Origin: Miscanthus floridulus | Lineage: Eukaryota; Streptophyta; Magnoliopsida; Poales; Poaceae | DNA length: 64,000 bases | Direction of reading: 5' to 3' | Assembly: GCF_019320115.1 (NCBI RefSeq) | Contig: NC_089586.1 | Span: 930,001 to 994,000 of the forward strand | In this document: in pieces, positions 1 to 9,830 of the stretch | Position numbering within the stretch: the first letter of the stretch is position 1 | How the letters are laid out: each line of letters starts with the position of its first letter | Notes under the pieces: model-generated | Told to the model about the DNA's origin: nothing | The model's database searches: none | The model's input: only the letters and a program-made list of their open reading frames with translations | Made by a program: the position numbers and the translations under genes

Positions 1-1380
1 TTGAAAGGATTTAGAGATTTTCGTCTTGAGCATATCTCTCGATTGCATAATGAGGAAGCTAATCGACTAGCTCAGCATGCTTCAGGGTATCAGATCATTC
101 AGGAAGTGCTAACATCGGCAGTTGATACCGATGACTGGAGGAAAGAGATTGTTGATTATTTAAAGGATCCAGGTAGAAAGGTTGAGAGACGTATAAGGTT
201 CCAAGCTACCAAATATGTGCTCCTCGATGATGAATTATATTATCGAACTATAGATGGAGTTTTACTCAGGTGTGTTAGCAATGATGAATCGAAAAACTTG
301 ATGGGTGAAATTCATGAAGGAGTATGTGGGGCACATCAATCGGCTTTCAAGATGAAATGGATGATCAGAAGGAATGGGTACTATTGGCCGACTATTCTCG
401 AAGATTGTTTTAAATATTTTAAGGGATGCCAGGGGTGTCAAAAGTTTGGTAATATTCAAAGAGCGCCTGCATCGGCTATGAATCCTATAATCAAACCATG
501 GCCGTTCCGGGGATGGGCTATTGATCTCATTGGTCAGATTTATCCGCCATCGAGTAAAGGGCATAAATTTATTCTGGTTGCTACCGATTATTTCACAAAG
601 TGGGTTGAGGCAATTCCTTTAAAAAAGGTGACATCGGTCAATATGATTGATTTTGTGAAAGAGCATATTGTTTACCGATTTGGTATTCCTCAGACTATCA
701 CTACCGATCAGGGTACTATGTTTACATCAGGAGAATTTGATGAGTTTGCTGTAGGTATGGGAATTAAAATTTTAAATTCTTCTCCATATTATGCTCAAGC
801 TGAGGCTTCTAACAAAGGGATCATCAAACTCATTAAGCGCAAAATTGAAGAGAATCCTAGGAGGTGGCATACAGTATTAAATGAAGCCTTGTGGTCGTAT
901 CGGATGTCATGCCATGGTGCAACCAGAGTAACGCCTTATCAGTTAGTATATGGACACGATGCAGTGTTGCCTTGGGAAATTAAGGTTGGCTCTAGACGAA
1001 TACGTTCTCAAAATCAGCTGACAGCCGATGAGTATAATACTCTTATGAAAGATGAGTTGGAAGATGTGGCAGGTCATCGGTTAAGGGCTTTAGTTAGTAT
1101 TGAAGAAAATAAGAAAAGAGTAGCTAGATGGTATGACAAGAAGGTGAAAGTAAAAGAGTTTGCCGATGGAGATCTGGTCTGGAAATTGATTTTACCGATT
1201 GGGACTAAAAGTTCAAAGTTTGGAAAGTGGTCTCCTAATTGGGAAGGTCCATATCGGATAAATCAGTCTATTCCTGGTAATGCATATATTTTAGAAACCC
1301 TCGAAGGGGTTGTGTTTCCCAGAGCGTTAAATGGAAAATATCTAAAGAAATATTACCCTAGTATCTGGACAGATGCATAA
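1..1380 (+). CDS. Ty3/gypsy pol, C-terminal part: RNase H end and integrase (partial at 5')
   Basis: 459 codons open from the window edge to TAA; the frame enters from the left, so the first codon is not a start. Residues about 1-30 (LEHISRLHNEEANRLAQ) are the usual end of the plant gypsy RNase H. An HHCC zinc finger follows (HEGVCGAH, then CQGCQ near residue 143). The integrase core shows a DDE triad: D in WAIDLIGQ (about 175), D in TTDQGTMF (about 236) and E in AQAEASNKG (about 269). A GPY-type C-terminal module (WEGPYRINQ) is near 420. No stop or frameshift is present and the catalytic residues are intact, so this part could be functional. The protein inserts element cDNA into nuclear DNA. 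It stops 85 bp from the end of the convergent antisense gene. Confidence 0.93.
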   Translation: MKGFRDFRLEHISRLHNEEANRLAQHASGYQIIQEVLTSAVDTDDWRKEIVDYLKDPGRKVERRIRFQATKYVLLDDELYYRTIDGVLLRCVSNDESKNLMGEIHEGVCGAHQSAFKMKWMIRRNGYYWPTILEDCFKYFKGCQGCQKFGNIQRAPASAMNPIIKPWPFRGWAIDLIGQIYPPSSKGHKFILVATDYFTKWVEAIPLKKVTSVNMIDFVKEHIVYRFGIPQTITTDQGTMFTSGEFDEFAVGMGIKILNSSPYYAQAEASNKGIIKLIKRKIEENPRRWHTVLNEALWSYRMSCHGATRVTPYQLVYGHDAVLPWEIKVGSRRIRSQNQLTADEYNTLMKDELEDVAGHRLRALVSIEENKKRVARWYDKKVKVKEFADGDLVWKLILPIGTKSSKFGKWSPNWEGPYRINQSIPGNAYILETLEGVVFPRALNGKYLKKYYPSIWTDA

Positions 1381-1465
1381 AAGTATAAGTGCCGATAACA
1401 ATGCTATCGGCTAGAATTATGCAAAGGTATCAATGTCTCATAAAGTGCCGATACAATAAATAAGA

Positions 1466-4400
1466 TTACACGTTCAGCAAGGATTGGATAGCTAATATCG
1501 CGCGCAGGCGAATCTGGTCGGCTTCTTCCATTTCTTTGATATCATCATCGGCAGCACCCTCCACAGGTTTGAGTTTCTTCTTCATGGCTAAAGCTTTGCG
1601 AGCTTGGATATCTCTTTCTTGCTGAAGGGCTTTGACGGCATTGGGTAGCTGGCTTTCTTCTTGTTGAGCATGAGTTAAGGCTGCATCGATGTCTTTCAAT
1701 TCGGCCAATAAAGCTGCCTTCCTTGCCGATAGATCCAAGATTTTCTGTTTAAGTGCAGCACCCGAAGTCTGCAAGTTGACGATGCCCTTGTGCTTCTCAT
1801 CAGCGATTTGTTTCAGTTGTAGCATCTCTTCTTTAAGTTGAGCTTGAGCTGCTCTATCGGCAATGCGCTGGGCAGCCCGTTGATATTGCAGTTGACGGCT
1901 TTCTAAGTGAGCTGCTGGGAAGAGTATTTCTTCAACATCGGCAGGGACCTGGCCACGAATTGTTTTGAAAATTGCCTTTGCGGGGTCCGAGTCATCTACC
2001 AGTTGGGCAGTGCTTTGCTGTAGCAAGTTCAGGAGGGTTTCCAACTTGGATTTAGTCTCTGCCGATATTGTTCCCAGTGCAAGGGAAGAACTTGTTTCCT
2101 CTCCATCGTCGTCAGAAATGTCAATGGCAAAGGAAAATAGGCTGTTCGGGGAGTCTTGTTCCTGAAAGAAAGACAAGGAGATCGATCAGGGGTAAGTATG
2201 AGTATTGTAAAATCAGATAGGTTGATCGGTTTACCTGTTTCAAGGCAATTTCCTGTGCTTGACTGGAGGAAGCAGCCTGGAGTATGTCGTGTGGATCGAC
2301 TGAGCTTGCCGATGGGATATCCCCTGTGACTTCATCGGTGGTGGGCTTTTGAGGTATGATGACCGATGACGTTGGGGCAGATGTAGGGATCGGCATAGAC
2401 CTTTGTCGTTTTGGCTGTGCTTCAGTATCTGTTGAAGCTTTGCGCTTTGCTTGGACATCGGCAATGATTGGCTGGGGGGTATCAACACTTGTTGGTTGTG
2501 AAGCTTGGGCATCTGGTACGTTTGCCGATGTGCCCAATTGTTGCTGCAAAACAAGTGTAAGATATGATATTTAACAGATAAAATGTAAAGTCAAGAAGCT
2601 ACCTCTGAAGGAGTGGTGCTTGATATCGGCGGAATTGCCGATGATGATCCAGTAGCAGCTCTTACCCCCTGATGATTAAGGTTAATATAGTTTGTGATCG
2701 GCATAAGTGAAAATAAGCAAGGTTGTTACCTTAAAGGCTTTGACCAAGGTTGTAGCAGCAGCCGATGGAGTAGCCCTGGATGTAGCCAATTTGGACTTAA
2801 AAGTGATGGTCTTGGTACGAATCTTCTGGTGGGTCAAAGCGGCTAAGGTGGGAGCGTTGTAACCGATCGGCGATGTTGGGGAAATAGGCCGGAGGTCGAA
2901 GGGTTTCCCACTTTTGCTCACCGATGGTGCTGGGTGGTTAACCTGTTACAAGGGAATCAGTTACTGATAAATGAAAAGAAAAGCAGAAGGGAGTTCAAGG
3001 GAACTTACCGCGTCGTCAGGGATGGCATATTCAGAATCGATCATGTGCCGATATGTGTGAACAGAAGTCGCGAACAGTTGCTCTTTCCACTCTCGCCACC
3101 ATTGCTTGTATGACTCGGTGATGAAAGATATTGGTGTCCAGGTGGATAAATCAACATCTGTGGTATCGGCATCAGGAGAAAGTTGTACTACCTTGTTCCA
3201 GTCTGTTCCGCAGGTGATTGTTTCCCTGGGTTTGATCACATCGGCAAAGCAGAGTTTGATTGGCAGTTGCCCAAAAGCCAATTGGCGGGATACTGCCGAT
3301 GGGTTGTAAAATTCATATGTGATGTTGGTGTTTTTCCCGCTGCCGAATGTGTTTACTGGAATTGCCCTGGGAGTGATGATAGCCATCATGAGCTCATTAT
3401 CTTGATTCAGAGTGTCATCGGCAAAGTTGAAAAGAAGGGGGAATCTGTTTTCTTCGTCGATATAAGGCACCCAGGCCCTATGATCACGAGAAAGGCCATT
3501 ATAGAAGCTTTGAAAGAATCTGCCGATTTGGTCTTCGTTGGCTTCTGTTCCAGGAAGGACAATTATGGCTTCACCAAAATTGAGGGGTGAGCGTGTTGCC
3601 GATTCATCATCCCCGAGCACATAATCTTCAGCAATTTCTCGTGGGAATTGTTGAGCAAAAAAGTCCCATTGCAAACGTTTGTGCATATGGGCATTCAGCC
3701 ACATGTTGATAAACCACCACGGGCCTCCCAGGTTGCCGATGGATTCGCCAAGCAGGAGTTTCTGAGACACTTGGTGAAGAAGATGATAAGTAGAGCTCAG
3801 AAGGTATCGGCCAAGAGGAAACCTTACGCCATTAGCCAGAAGTTCAGCTGCAGGGAGGAAGGCGTTGGTTGGTCCTACCGATCGACCACAGAAGATAAAT
3901 TTTTCTAACCACATATTCAGGAATGTGGCATGTTCCCTCTGGCTAGGTGTCCCGGTTTTCTGGTATTCTTGAATATATCCTGTCCAACCGCCGATGTTAC
4001 GGGTATTCACTCTATATTCAGGCTTTCTACCATAGATGGAGCCTTCATCGGCAGTTGAGATGTCCAAGCCAGTAAGCATGTGGACATCGGCAAGGGTAGG
4101 GGTAGCTGGGCCATGTCCAAACATAAAAGTGTTGGTCGTATCTGACCAGAAATAAGCAGCTGCAATTATCATTGATTCATTTCTCTGCATATCGGCAATA
4201 GAGAGCCTGATACATTGGTCTAACTTTCGCTCTGCCCAGTATACTTGCATCGATCTATTGACCCTCAAATACCAATCTTTCCACCCTTTGGTGGTTTTGG
4301 GCCAAGATCGGAATGTGTCTTTCCACAGGTTCAGAGAGAAATTTTGGGCTCTAAAGGGGATTCTGTTAACCTCTGCGTTGATCAGATCGGTTGGATCTGG

Positions 4401-4715
4401 GTTGCCCATTGGTCCAAGGCATTGGACGTGTGGCTGATCGGTTGGGATAACTAATTTGTTGCGCAGTTCCTAAGGTTATGGAATCCAGAAGACAGAAGAA
4501 AGGAAAAATCACCAACTGAATAAATTTGCAAAAAGATCAAAGTAAAAGGTAATGGAAGTGGAGCAAACCGCGGGGACGTCGAAGTTGATGGCCATTGTCT
4601 TGAGGAAGGTGGAGATACGAGCCGGGGACTTGAAGTTAGCGCCGGAGAAGGGTTCTTGTTGGTTGAGGTCGCACGGTTGTTCGTCGGAGTCGCCGCCGGA
4701 GAGAGAGAATGCCAA
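1466..4715 (-). CDS. Antisense six-exon gene of the retrotransposon: plant-mobile-domain-like protein with coiled-coil tail
   Basis: Joining six minus-strand exons gives one open frame of 964 codons including the stop (963 aa): 4715-4569, 4469-3009, 2942-2730, 2668-2603, 2543-2235, 2161-1466. Every intron (99, 66, 61, 59 and 73 bp) has GT..AG ends, the first donor pairs are GTTTGC and GTAAGT, and all are phase 0. Exon 1 supplies an ATG at 4715; a TATA box lies 44 bp upstream. Exon 2 resembles plant mobile domain (PMD) proteins, e.g. GHGPATPTLADVHMLTGLD near residues 165-185 and a Trp-rich N part. Exon 5 carries a bipartite basic stretch (KRKASTDTEAQPKRQR), a likely nuclear signal. Exon 6 is a long Ala/Gln/Lys/Glu coiled coil. 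Role unknown; PMD proteins act in silencing and are often transposon-borne, so a nuclear, anti-silencing or chromatin role is only inference. Exon structure is my prediction. Confidence 0.8.
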
Positions 4716-4758
4716 GGATTGGAGGCTGAAGATAGAAAATGAGGGTTCTGGAGAAATC

Positions 4759-4766
4759 TATTTATA
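4759..4766 (-). promoter_or_regulatory. TATA box of the antisense gene
   Basis: On the minus strand the sequence reads TATAAATA, 44 bases upstream of the exon 1 ATG at 4715. A start about 30 bp downstream would leave a short 5' UTR of roughly 20 nt. It gives the antisense gene a promoter separate from the LTR. Position and match are seen; function is inferred. Confidence 0.6.
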
Positions 4767-5190
4767 AGCCGGCCAGGATAAGGGTATTTTGGACTTATCT
4801 CTATGACGCGCGCATATAGGTCAAGGCGGTGCAGGGGGATATGGTAACTGTTCGCGCGATAATCAGGGGATTGTACAGATAAGTTAATAACAAGTAATCA
4901 TGGCTTGGAAGGGATATTGATACATGATATTTTAATTCTTAAAATGGCAGCATTATCATGTTAGGATCTTGCCGATGGGTTGTTATTTTGGTATCTCAAT
5001 CAAGGCAAGAGTGGTTGGCGATTGTGCGATATTTACTGAAGTGCGTGAATCAAGATTAGATTTGATTGGATTTGATAACAAATCAAGTTTTGGCTTGGAG
5101 AATGAGTTACGGTAATTGGGCAAAGGCAAGCGTTATCTGGAGTAAATTTCGGAGCATTAATGGTTTTATACTCCGAAATTGGGGGGCATG
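4767..5190. other. Untranslated region between antisense gene promoter and 3' LTR, with purine tract
   Basis: No gene seen. It would contain upstream promoter DNA of the antisense gene. A G6 run at 5181-5186 just before the LTR is the likely polypurine tract that primes plus-strand DNA synthesis. Confidence 0.5.
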
Positions 5191-5384
5191 TGTTGACACC
5201 GTTTTTTGCACATGTCAGAATAATCGGAGTGGACCAATCGGCAAGGGGAAAGTTATTGAATACTTTGATAGCCAATGAAAGCCAGTTTGTAAAAATGGTT
5301 GCCGATAGTTGGTGATGATCGATGGAAAGGTTGATTTGGACTCGGGCGTTGCCGATGAGGTTGGAGGAGTTGTTGTCGATGCCG

Positions 5385-5528
5385 ATGAAGGAAGACTTGA
5401 AGACTATTGCCGATGAAGCAGGGAGTCTGCCAATGAAGGAAGACTTGAAGACTATTGCCGATGAAGCAGGGAGTCTGCCGATGAAGGAAGACTTGAAGCC
5501 TACTGCCGATGAAATAGGGAGTATGCCG
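5385..5528 (+). repeat. 48 bp x 3 tandem repeat inside the 3' LTR
   Basis: Three head-to-tail copies start at 5385, 5433 and 5481. The first two are almost identical and the third has several changes. Each begins ATGAAGGAAGACTTGAAG and holds a GCCGAT motif. The period is a multiple of three, so one frame reads a 16-residue repeat (MKEDLKTIADEAGSLP). That reading frame is short and probably not a protein. The position upstream of the TATA box suits a promoter repeat. Confidence 0.9.
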
Positions 5529-5698
5529 ATGGAAAGGACGGTGAGATTTCCATCGTAATAGAGGCGGACAGGGAAATAGATAGGAGTTAATTTCCTTTTC
5601 TGTATTTGTTAGGTTATGATTCGTGTAAGAGTCACGTGTTTCCTTAGATATGGGATTGGTGTCCTAGTTGTGTTTGGTTGTGTCTCTTTAGATCAGGG

Positions 5699-5706
5699 TA
5701 TAAATA
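5699..5706 (+). promoter_or_regulatory. Candidate TATA box of the LTR
   Basis: TATAAATA sits in the middle of the LTR, about 350 bp before its end, a usual place for the U3/R boundary of a plant LTR promoter. Match seen, function inferred. Confidence 0.55.
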
Positions 5707-6047
5707 TGGAGTAAGGAGCAATGTAATAGAAGATATATCAATCAATATCAAAACCAACTTTTACTCCTATTTGCATCTACTTTTCGGCGACTTCGTCAAT
5801 TTGCATATTTTTCTTTTTACGAGTTCTCATTGATTCGGCGAGCTGCATCGCTTCAGTGCGATCTTCGGCGATTCTCGAGTTCCGCGTGAGCACCTCTTGG
5901 CCGTGGCTTCCGGGCGTATCGCTGTTGTCAGGACCAAAGTGTTCGTTTCTTCATCCTTGTCGATTAACAGGTCAAATCGACTGGCACGCTTTGGATATCG
6001 ATTCGGGTATTAGCCCTTTGTGTTTGCAGATCACTTTTGCATCAACA

Positions 6048-7010
6048 GAATATACTATTGCAACATATGTGTGAAAACATATGCAACATCTAGATCAAAA
6101 CATGCAACATACGTCTGGAAACAGATAAAACAATTTGAACAAACGCTTACAACATGTCTTTGACACACTTGCAACAATTGCAACACCCCAATCTACTTTT
6201 ACAACATCCATATCAAGCAATTAGAACATGCCTCTAAAATATCTAAAACAATTAAAACATACATTTGGAACATAGGGGAGAGAAGCCTGGGCCTGTCGAT
6301 TTCGGCTGACGGGGTGGGAGCCGGTGGCAAGCGGCTGCACGTGAGCACCACCTAGCCCTAGCACCAGCGGCGCGCGCGAGCACCACCACCACCACCACCA
6401 GTGCCACCGGCATCGGGCTTTTCTCGGCGACAGTGGATGGGGGGCGGGAAGCGCCATGACTGCCGGGGTGGGGGAGCTTAGTCGTCGGAGTGAGAGAGGG
6501 CGCCGCCGGGGTGGGGAGGGCGCTGTGCCGGGGTGAGGGAGAGCCGTCCACTCCACTGCAACACCGCCACGTTAGCTCCATGGATCATGTTAGAGGCGAG
6601 TGGATCTCACTCGTGCTCCATGGATCTCGCCAGGGTGGGGGAGGACGCGGGGCGTTGGTGCGCTGCAGTAGGGGATGAAGAGCGCGGAAGGCAGGAAGGG
6701 GTAAGGATGGGGGGGGGGGGAGGAAGCGAAGCGATAGTTTTTTTAATATACATGCGGGCGAGAGCAAACGGCGGGGGTGAAAAAGCCGTCCTATGTTTGT
6801 GCGGTCCATCGTATGGCCGACACGTAGCATTTCTGCAAAAATAACCCCATCGCTCACCAAAAGTTCAAACTTTTCAATTTCTTAAAAAAAATATAAACAT
6901 CATGCTAGGAATAATAGATACAAATTTATTTTCACAGGAACTATTTTCAAAGAATGACATTTTTATTAAAAGAGGTGGTCATACCAACTACCTTAGTCAA
7001 ATAGTTTCTG
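6048..7010. other. Intergenic: degenerate GCAACAT repeats, simple repeats, no gene
   Basis: From about 6058 to 6275 the words GCAACAT/ACAACAT recur every 20-30 bases, a degenerate short tandem pattern common in grass DNA transposon remnants. 6330-6680 is GC-rich with an (ACC)n tract near 6384 and no convincing gene. A run of 12 G lies at 6709-6720. I see no supported coding sequence. Confidence 0.5.
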
Positions 7011-8679
7011 GAGTCATTTAAGAGTAACACTGACCCCGCGTCCTCCCTATGGTGGCTCGAGGGGCTCTTCGGCCAGCCTCGCCGCCTCCCCTCGGGGCCG
7101 CCCTTTCGGCTGCTGTCGCTGCTCCTTCCAGCCTACGGCGGCGGTGGGCGCGGTGGTTCTGCTAAAAAAGGCAGGATGCCGCAGCATCTCTTCCCCTTCC
7201 CGCTTCCTCCCCTCCCCTAGCCCTCCCAAGCTTCGCCCCGACCGGCAGCGTCCTTTTCGGTGGCAGGCGTCGGATCTGTCTTCCCTGGCTCCGGAACCGG
7301 TCGATCAGTGAAGCGGTGGTCCGGTCGACCTGTAGGAGCGGACGACAGCGGGTCCGGCGGAGGCCTACGGCATCAGGCGGCTCTGCGGTGGTCAGATCTG
7401 GCTAGGGCCTGGCCATGGCGGGTTGGTGACCACGCCACCAGGTTGATGGTCACCGGATCCAGCGGCCGGATGGCCAGGCGGCCACATCCCGCGCTCTGCG
7501 GTGGCGGTGGTCTACTGAGCCAGCGTGCGGGCATCCCTTGGATCCACGCCTCCAGGGCTACGGCTGGCTTGGCGACCAGGATAATGGGTGGCCATGGCCA
7601 GTGCTCCCGCAGCGGCCAGTGGGGGTTGGCTACCTCGCGCGCACGACGCCCAGTGGCTAGATCTGCGGCCATGGCCTAGGTAGCTGCGGTCTAGGCCTAG
7701 CTCATGGTCGTCCCTAGCTTGGTTGTGCCGGTTACGCACGGCACCCCTATGATGGCGGCCGTCTTGTTACTTCTGTTGTTGGAGTGCCCCTCCTGGATTC
7801 ATGCGGTGCCGGGTCCCAACCATGGAGTCGGCGCCCCTGCTGCTGGTCTTGGGCACCGGTGGGATCCGAATGGAGTTCTGTGCGAAAGCTTAGCTCGACT
7901 TTGGCCAGGCCGACGACGGTGATGCCTTGGGCGCCACGTACCTTCTTGGAGGCGTCGTTGATGAACCCATGCTCGCCGCCGGCGACGTTAGATTCTGGGC
8001 GAAAGCCCCACCTTACATGTTGTATGGCCAGTGGCGATGGCGTCCACGATTCTACCCATGGGCGTCACCCCCTTCCTGAAGGCGTTGTTGAAGAATCTAT
8101 CGCTTGGCCCTGTGGTTGTCGACTTCCGTGTCCCCTTTCGTCGGTTTTTGGTGAAGTTCCTCGCTGTGCCTGTCTGCACCTATGCTCTACTCGCGATGGT
8201 TTGTCCTGCAGCAATTGACTTTGTTGTCGTCGCTTGGCTCTCATAGCGGATGCTTTGCCACTATTGGTCGTTGGCCTCCCTCTAGCAGATGCTTTGCTGC
8301 CGAGTGTATCATGGCCATTCCCTACGGATGCTTTATTGCAGTGGGCTTCTTCTTTGTTGGCGGATGCTTTGCCGCCGTTGCTGCTGGATGATCGTCTCTC
8401 TTCGCTGGTTGGATACTTTGCCACCAGGGCATTGCCTAGTTTGTAGGCAACCATCGCGCTGTTGTATCCTATCTTGCAGGCATAGTTGGTAGATTTTGGG
8501 TGTTGAAGACAGTCTCTCTTTCTTTCCTTCTTTTGTGCTTTCCTTTGTTGTATTCTAGGTCACTAACCACTAGCTTGGTGGTTTGTGATCTTTGCTATGA
8601 GGGCTCTCTCATAACTGTGTCGTGTAATTCACTCTTCTTAATGAAAAACGGGCTATATTCTCTGATTGCGAAGAAAAAA
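7011..8679 (+). mobile_element. Poly(A)-tailed retroposon (non-autonomous LINE-like or retroposed transcript)
   Basis: The 12-base direct repeat AAATAGTTTCTG occurs at 6999-7010 and again at 8678-8689. The right copy follows an A-rich tail (8671-8680). Target duplication of this length plus a 3' A tail is the mark of LINE-machinery insertion. The body starts GC-rich, like grass LINE 5' UTRs, and ends in a sequence resembling LINE 3' ends (TTAATGAAAAACGGGC near 8638). No reverse transcriptase or endonuclease reading is present, so it is either a LINE deleted for its ORFs or a processed RNA copy. A 139-codon ORF at 7260-7679 is open but unlike any family I know. Confidence 0.7.
8246..8373 (+). 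repeat. Degenerate 36-39 bp tandem repeat around GCGGATGCTTTGCC
   Basis: The word GCGGATGCTTTGCC or a close variant starts at 8246, 8285, 8324 and 8360. Spacing is 39, 39 and 36 bp. It lies in the 3' half of the retroposon. Several weak ORFs here are products of the repeat. Confidence 0.65.
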
Positions 8680-8738
8680 ATAGTTTCTGTGAATGGCCAT
8701 TTACTAAGTATTTTTCTCTTGAACTTATCAGCCCACGG

Positions 8739-8854
8739 GCCTGTTCGCTTGAATTTATCAGCCGGCTTATCAGCTAGAATCTATAATATTTTTCTCTCAC
8801 AACAAAACAGCTTCAGTCAGCTTATCAACCGGCTTTAATACCAACCAAACAGGC
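8739..8854. mobile_element. Small hAT-like MITE (116 bp)
   Basis: Terminal inverted repeats GCCTGTT and AACAGGC bound the element. Inner parts also pair (CAGCCGGCTTATCAGC against GCTTATCAACCGGCT). CCCACGG flanks both ends (8732-8738 and 8855-8861), a probable TSD of 7-8 bp as expected for hAT. It has no coding capacity. Confidence 0.7.
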
Positions 8855-8861
8855 CCCACGG

Positions 8862-9640
8862 AAATCGATTGCCTCTGTCTGTTAATACTCCCTCCATCCT
8901 AGTTCCAAGAAAATGTTTCTAGATTTACAACCCGTTAGTTGCTAAGATAGTCTGAATGAGAGCAACTTCAAGAGACTCTCTAAATTCTTTCTAAATTCTA
9001 GAAATATAGATTTTGGTAAAAAAAACTAGCCTCCAACATCCTGTCTAGATGCTTATCTAAATATGACCATCTTCTATTTTGAATTTCTCACTAGCTAAAA
9101 ATAGAAGACGAGAATACTCTCTAGATTGCGCATGACATATAGAAAAACTATTGGAGAGTGAAAAGATATAGAAAACGACTTTTATGCAAATGACTCTCTC
9201 TAAATAATGATTTAGAGAGCGAGATTTGAAAAAGCTTTCGGAGATACTCTGAGAAGTCTTGTGACGTTGTTTTTAAGACTATCATGTCGTATTGAATGAA
9301 ATGAAATAAGGAGGAAGCATCCACTCTCAATGAAAAATAATTTTATAAACATTTAACTTCATGACTCATAGAAGTTGATAATCATGCCAAGAAAGTTTCA
9401 CCTTGATAAAACTTACTTCTCTCTTTTTTCTTAAAAACATTGCTACTCCTTGCATGCCTCGTGTGCTGTTGGGGCCGTCCGATCATGAAGCCGAGAGTTA
9501 TGCAACGCCTCGTTTCTGCTTCAGCTGCATGCATACATGCATTCTCAGATTCTCTACAGCATGCACTCGGTGGTGTGGGACTCACTCACCACTTTATTCC
9601 TCTCGGCTCTAGAATTTTAGAGTTGTTTAGAATTATTTAG
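8862..9640. other. Intergenic with MITE remnants, no gene
   Basis: A Stowaway-like terminus (CTCCCTCCATCC) occurs near 8888 without a clear partner. From about 8957 to 9253, AGAGCAACTTCAAGAGACTCTC and a partly inverted copy near 9225-9253 suggest an old TIR element of about 300 bp. 9360-9640 shows nothing I recognise. Confidence 0.35.
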
Positions 9641-9654
9641 GCCGTCTAACGCTC

Positions 9655-9830
9655 TGTGCGGGTCTGGAGAAGAATGTTTTATAAAAATTTTATGGGCACT
9701 AAATAAGCTAATGTAATATAGTATTAATGAAGAGAAATATGATAAAAGTTTCATGAGATGAAATGAGTTTTACGGGGATAAAATTTGCTTAGATTGTTTC
9801 TAAAACATGAGACCCAATGGAGTTGGGTCT
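9655..9830. mobile_element. Degenerate Tourist-like MITE, same family as 48343-48534
   Basis: Interior phrases match the well-bounded copy at 48343-48534: TTTTATGGGCACTAAAT, GATAAAAGTTTCATGAGAT and GGGGATAAAA. The ends are worn (right end near CCCAATGGAGTTGGGTCTC), so limits are approximate and no TSD is given. Confidence 0.45.

Larger units (their letters stand above)
1..6047 (+). mobile_element. 3' part of a Tat-lineage Ty3/gypsy LTR retrotransposon
   Basis: The window opens inside the pol gene of an LTR retrotransposon and runs through its 3' LTR, which ends at 6047. Order: RNase H tail and integrase (sense), an antisense multi-exon gene, an untranslated stretch with a purine run (5181-5186), then the LTR. 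This order (extra antisense gene between pol and 3' LTR) is known in Tat/Retand-type plant elements such as Grande; assignment to Tat is inference. Both genes are open, unlike the other retroelements in this window, so this copy looks young. The 5' LTR, gag and most of pol lie to the left. The five bases after the LTR are gaata; the matching left TSD cannot be seen. Confidence 0.85.
5191..6047 (+). repeat. 3' LTR (857 bp) of the Tat-lineage element
   Basis: The boundaries are set by a perfect terminal inverted repeat, TGTTGA at 5191 and TCAACA ending at 6047, with the purine tract just upstream. A start two bases earlier at TG (5189) is also possible. The LTR holds the promoter and polyadenylation signals of the element. 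It contains a 48 bp triple repeat and a TATA box (separate entries). Only one LTR is in the window, so age cannot be read from LTR divergence. Confidence 0.8.

Noticed and set aside
1965..2574. Plus-strand ORFs over the antisense gene
   Set aside because: They are shadows of the minus-strand exons and cross predicted exon-intron limits without any domain.
6221..6860. Overlapping 60-111 codon ORFs on both strands
   Set aside because: GC-rich simple sequence with His/Trp/Pro runs; no family motif, no splice or promoter context.
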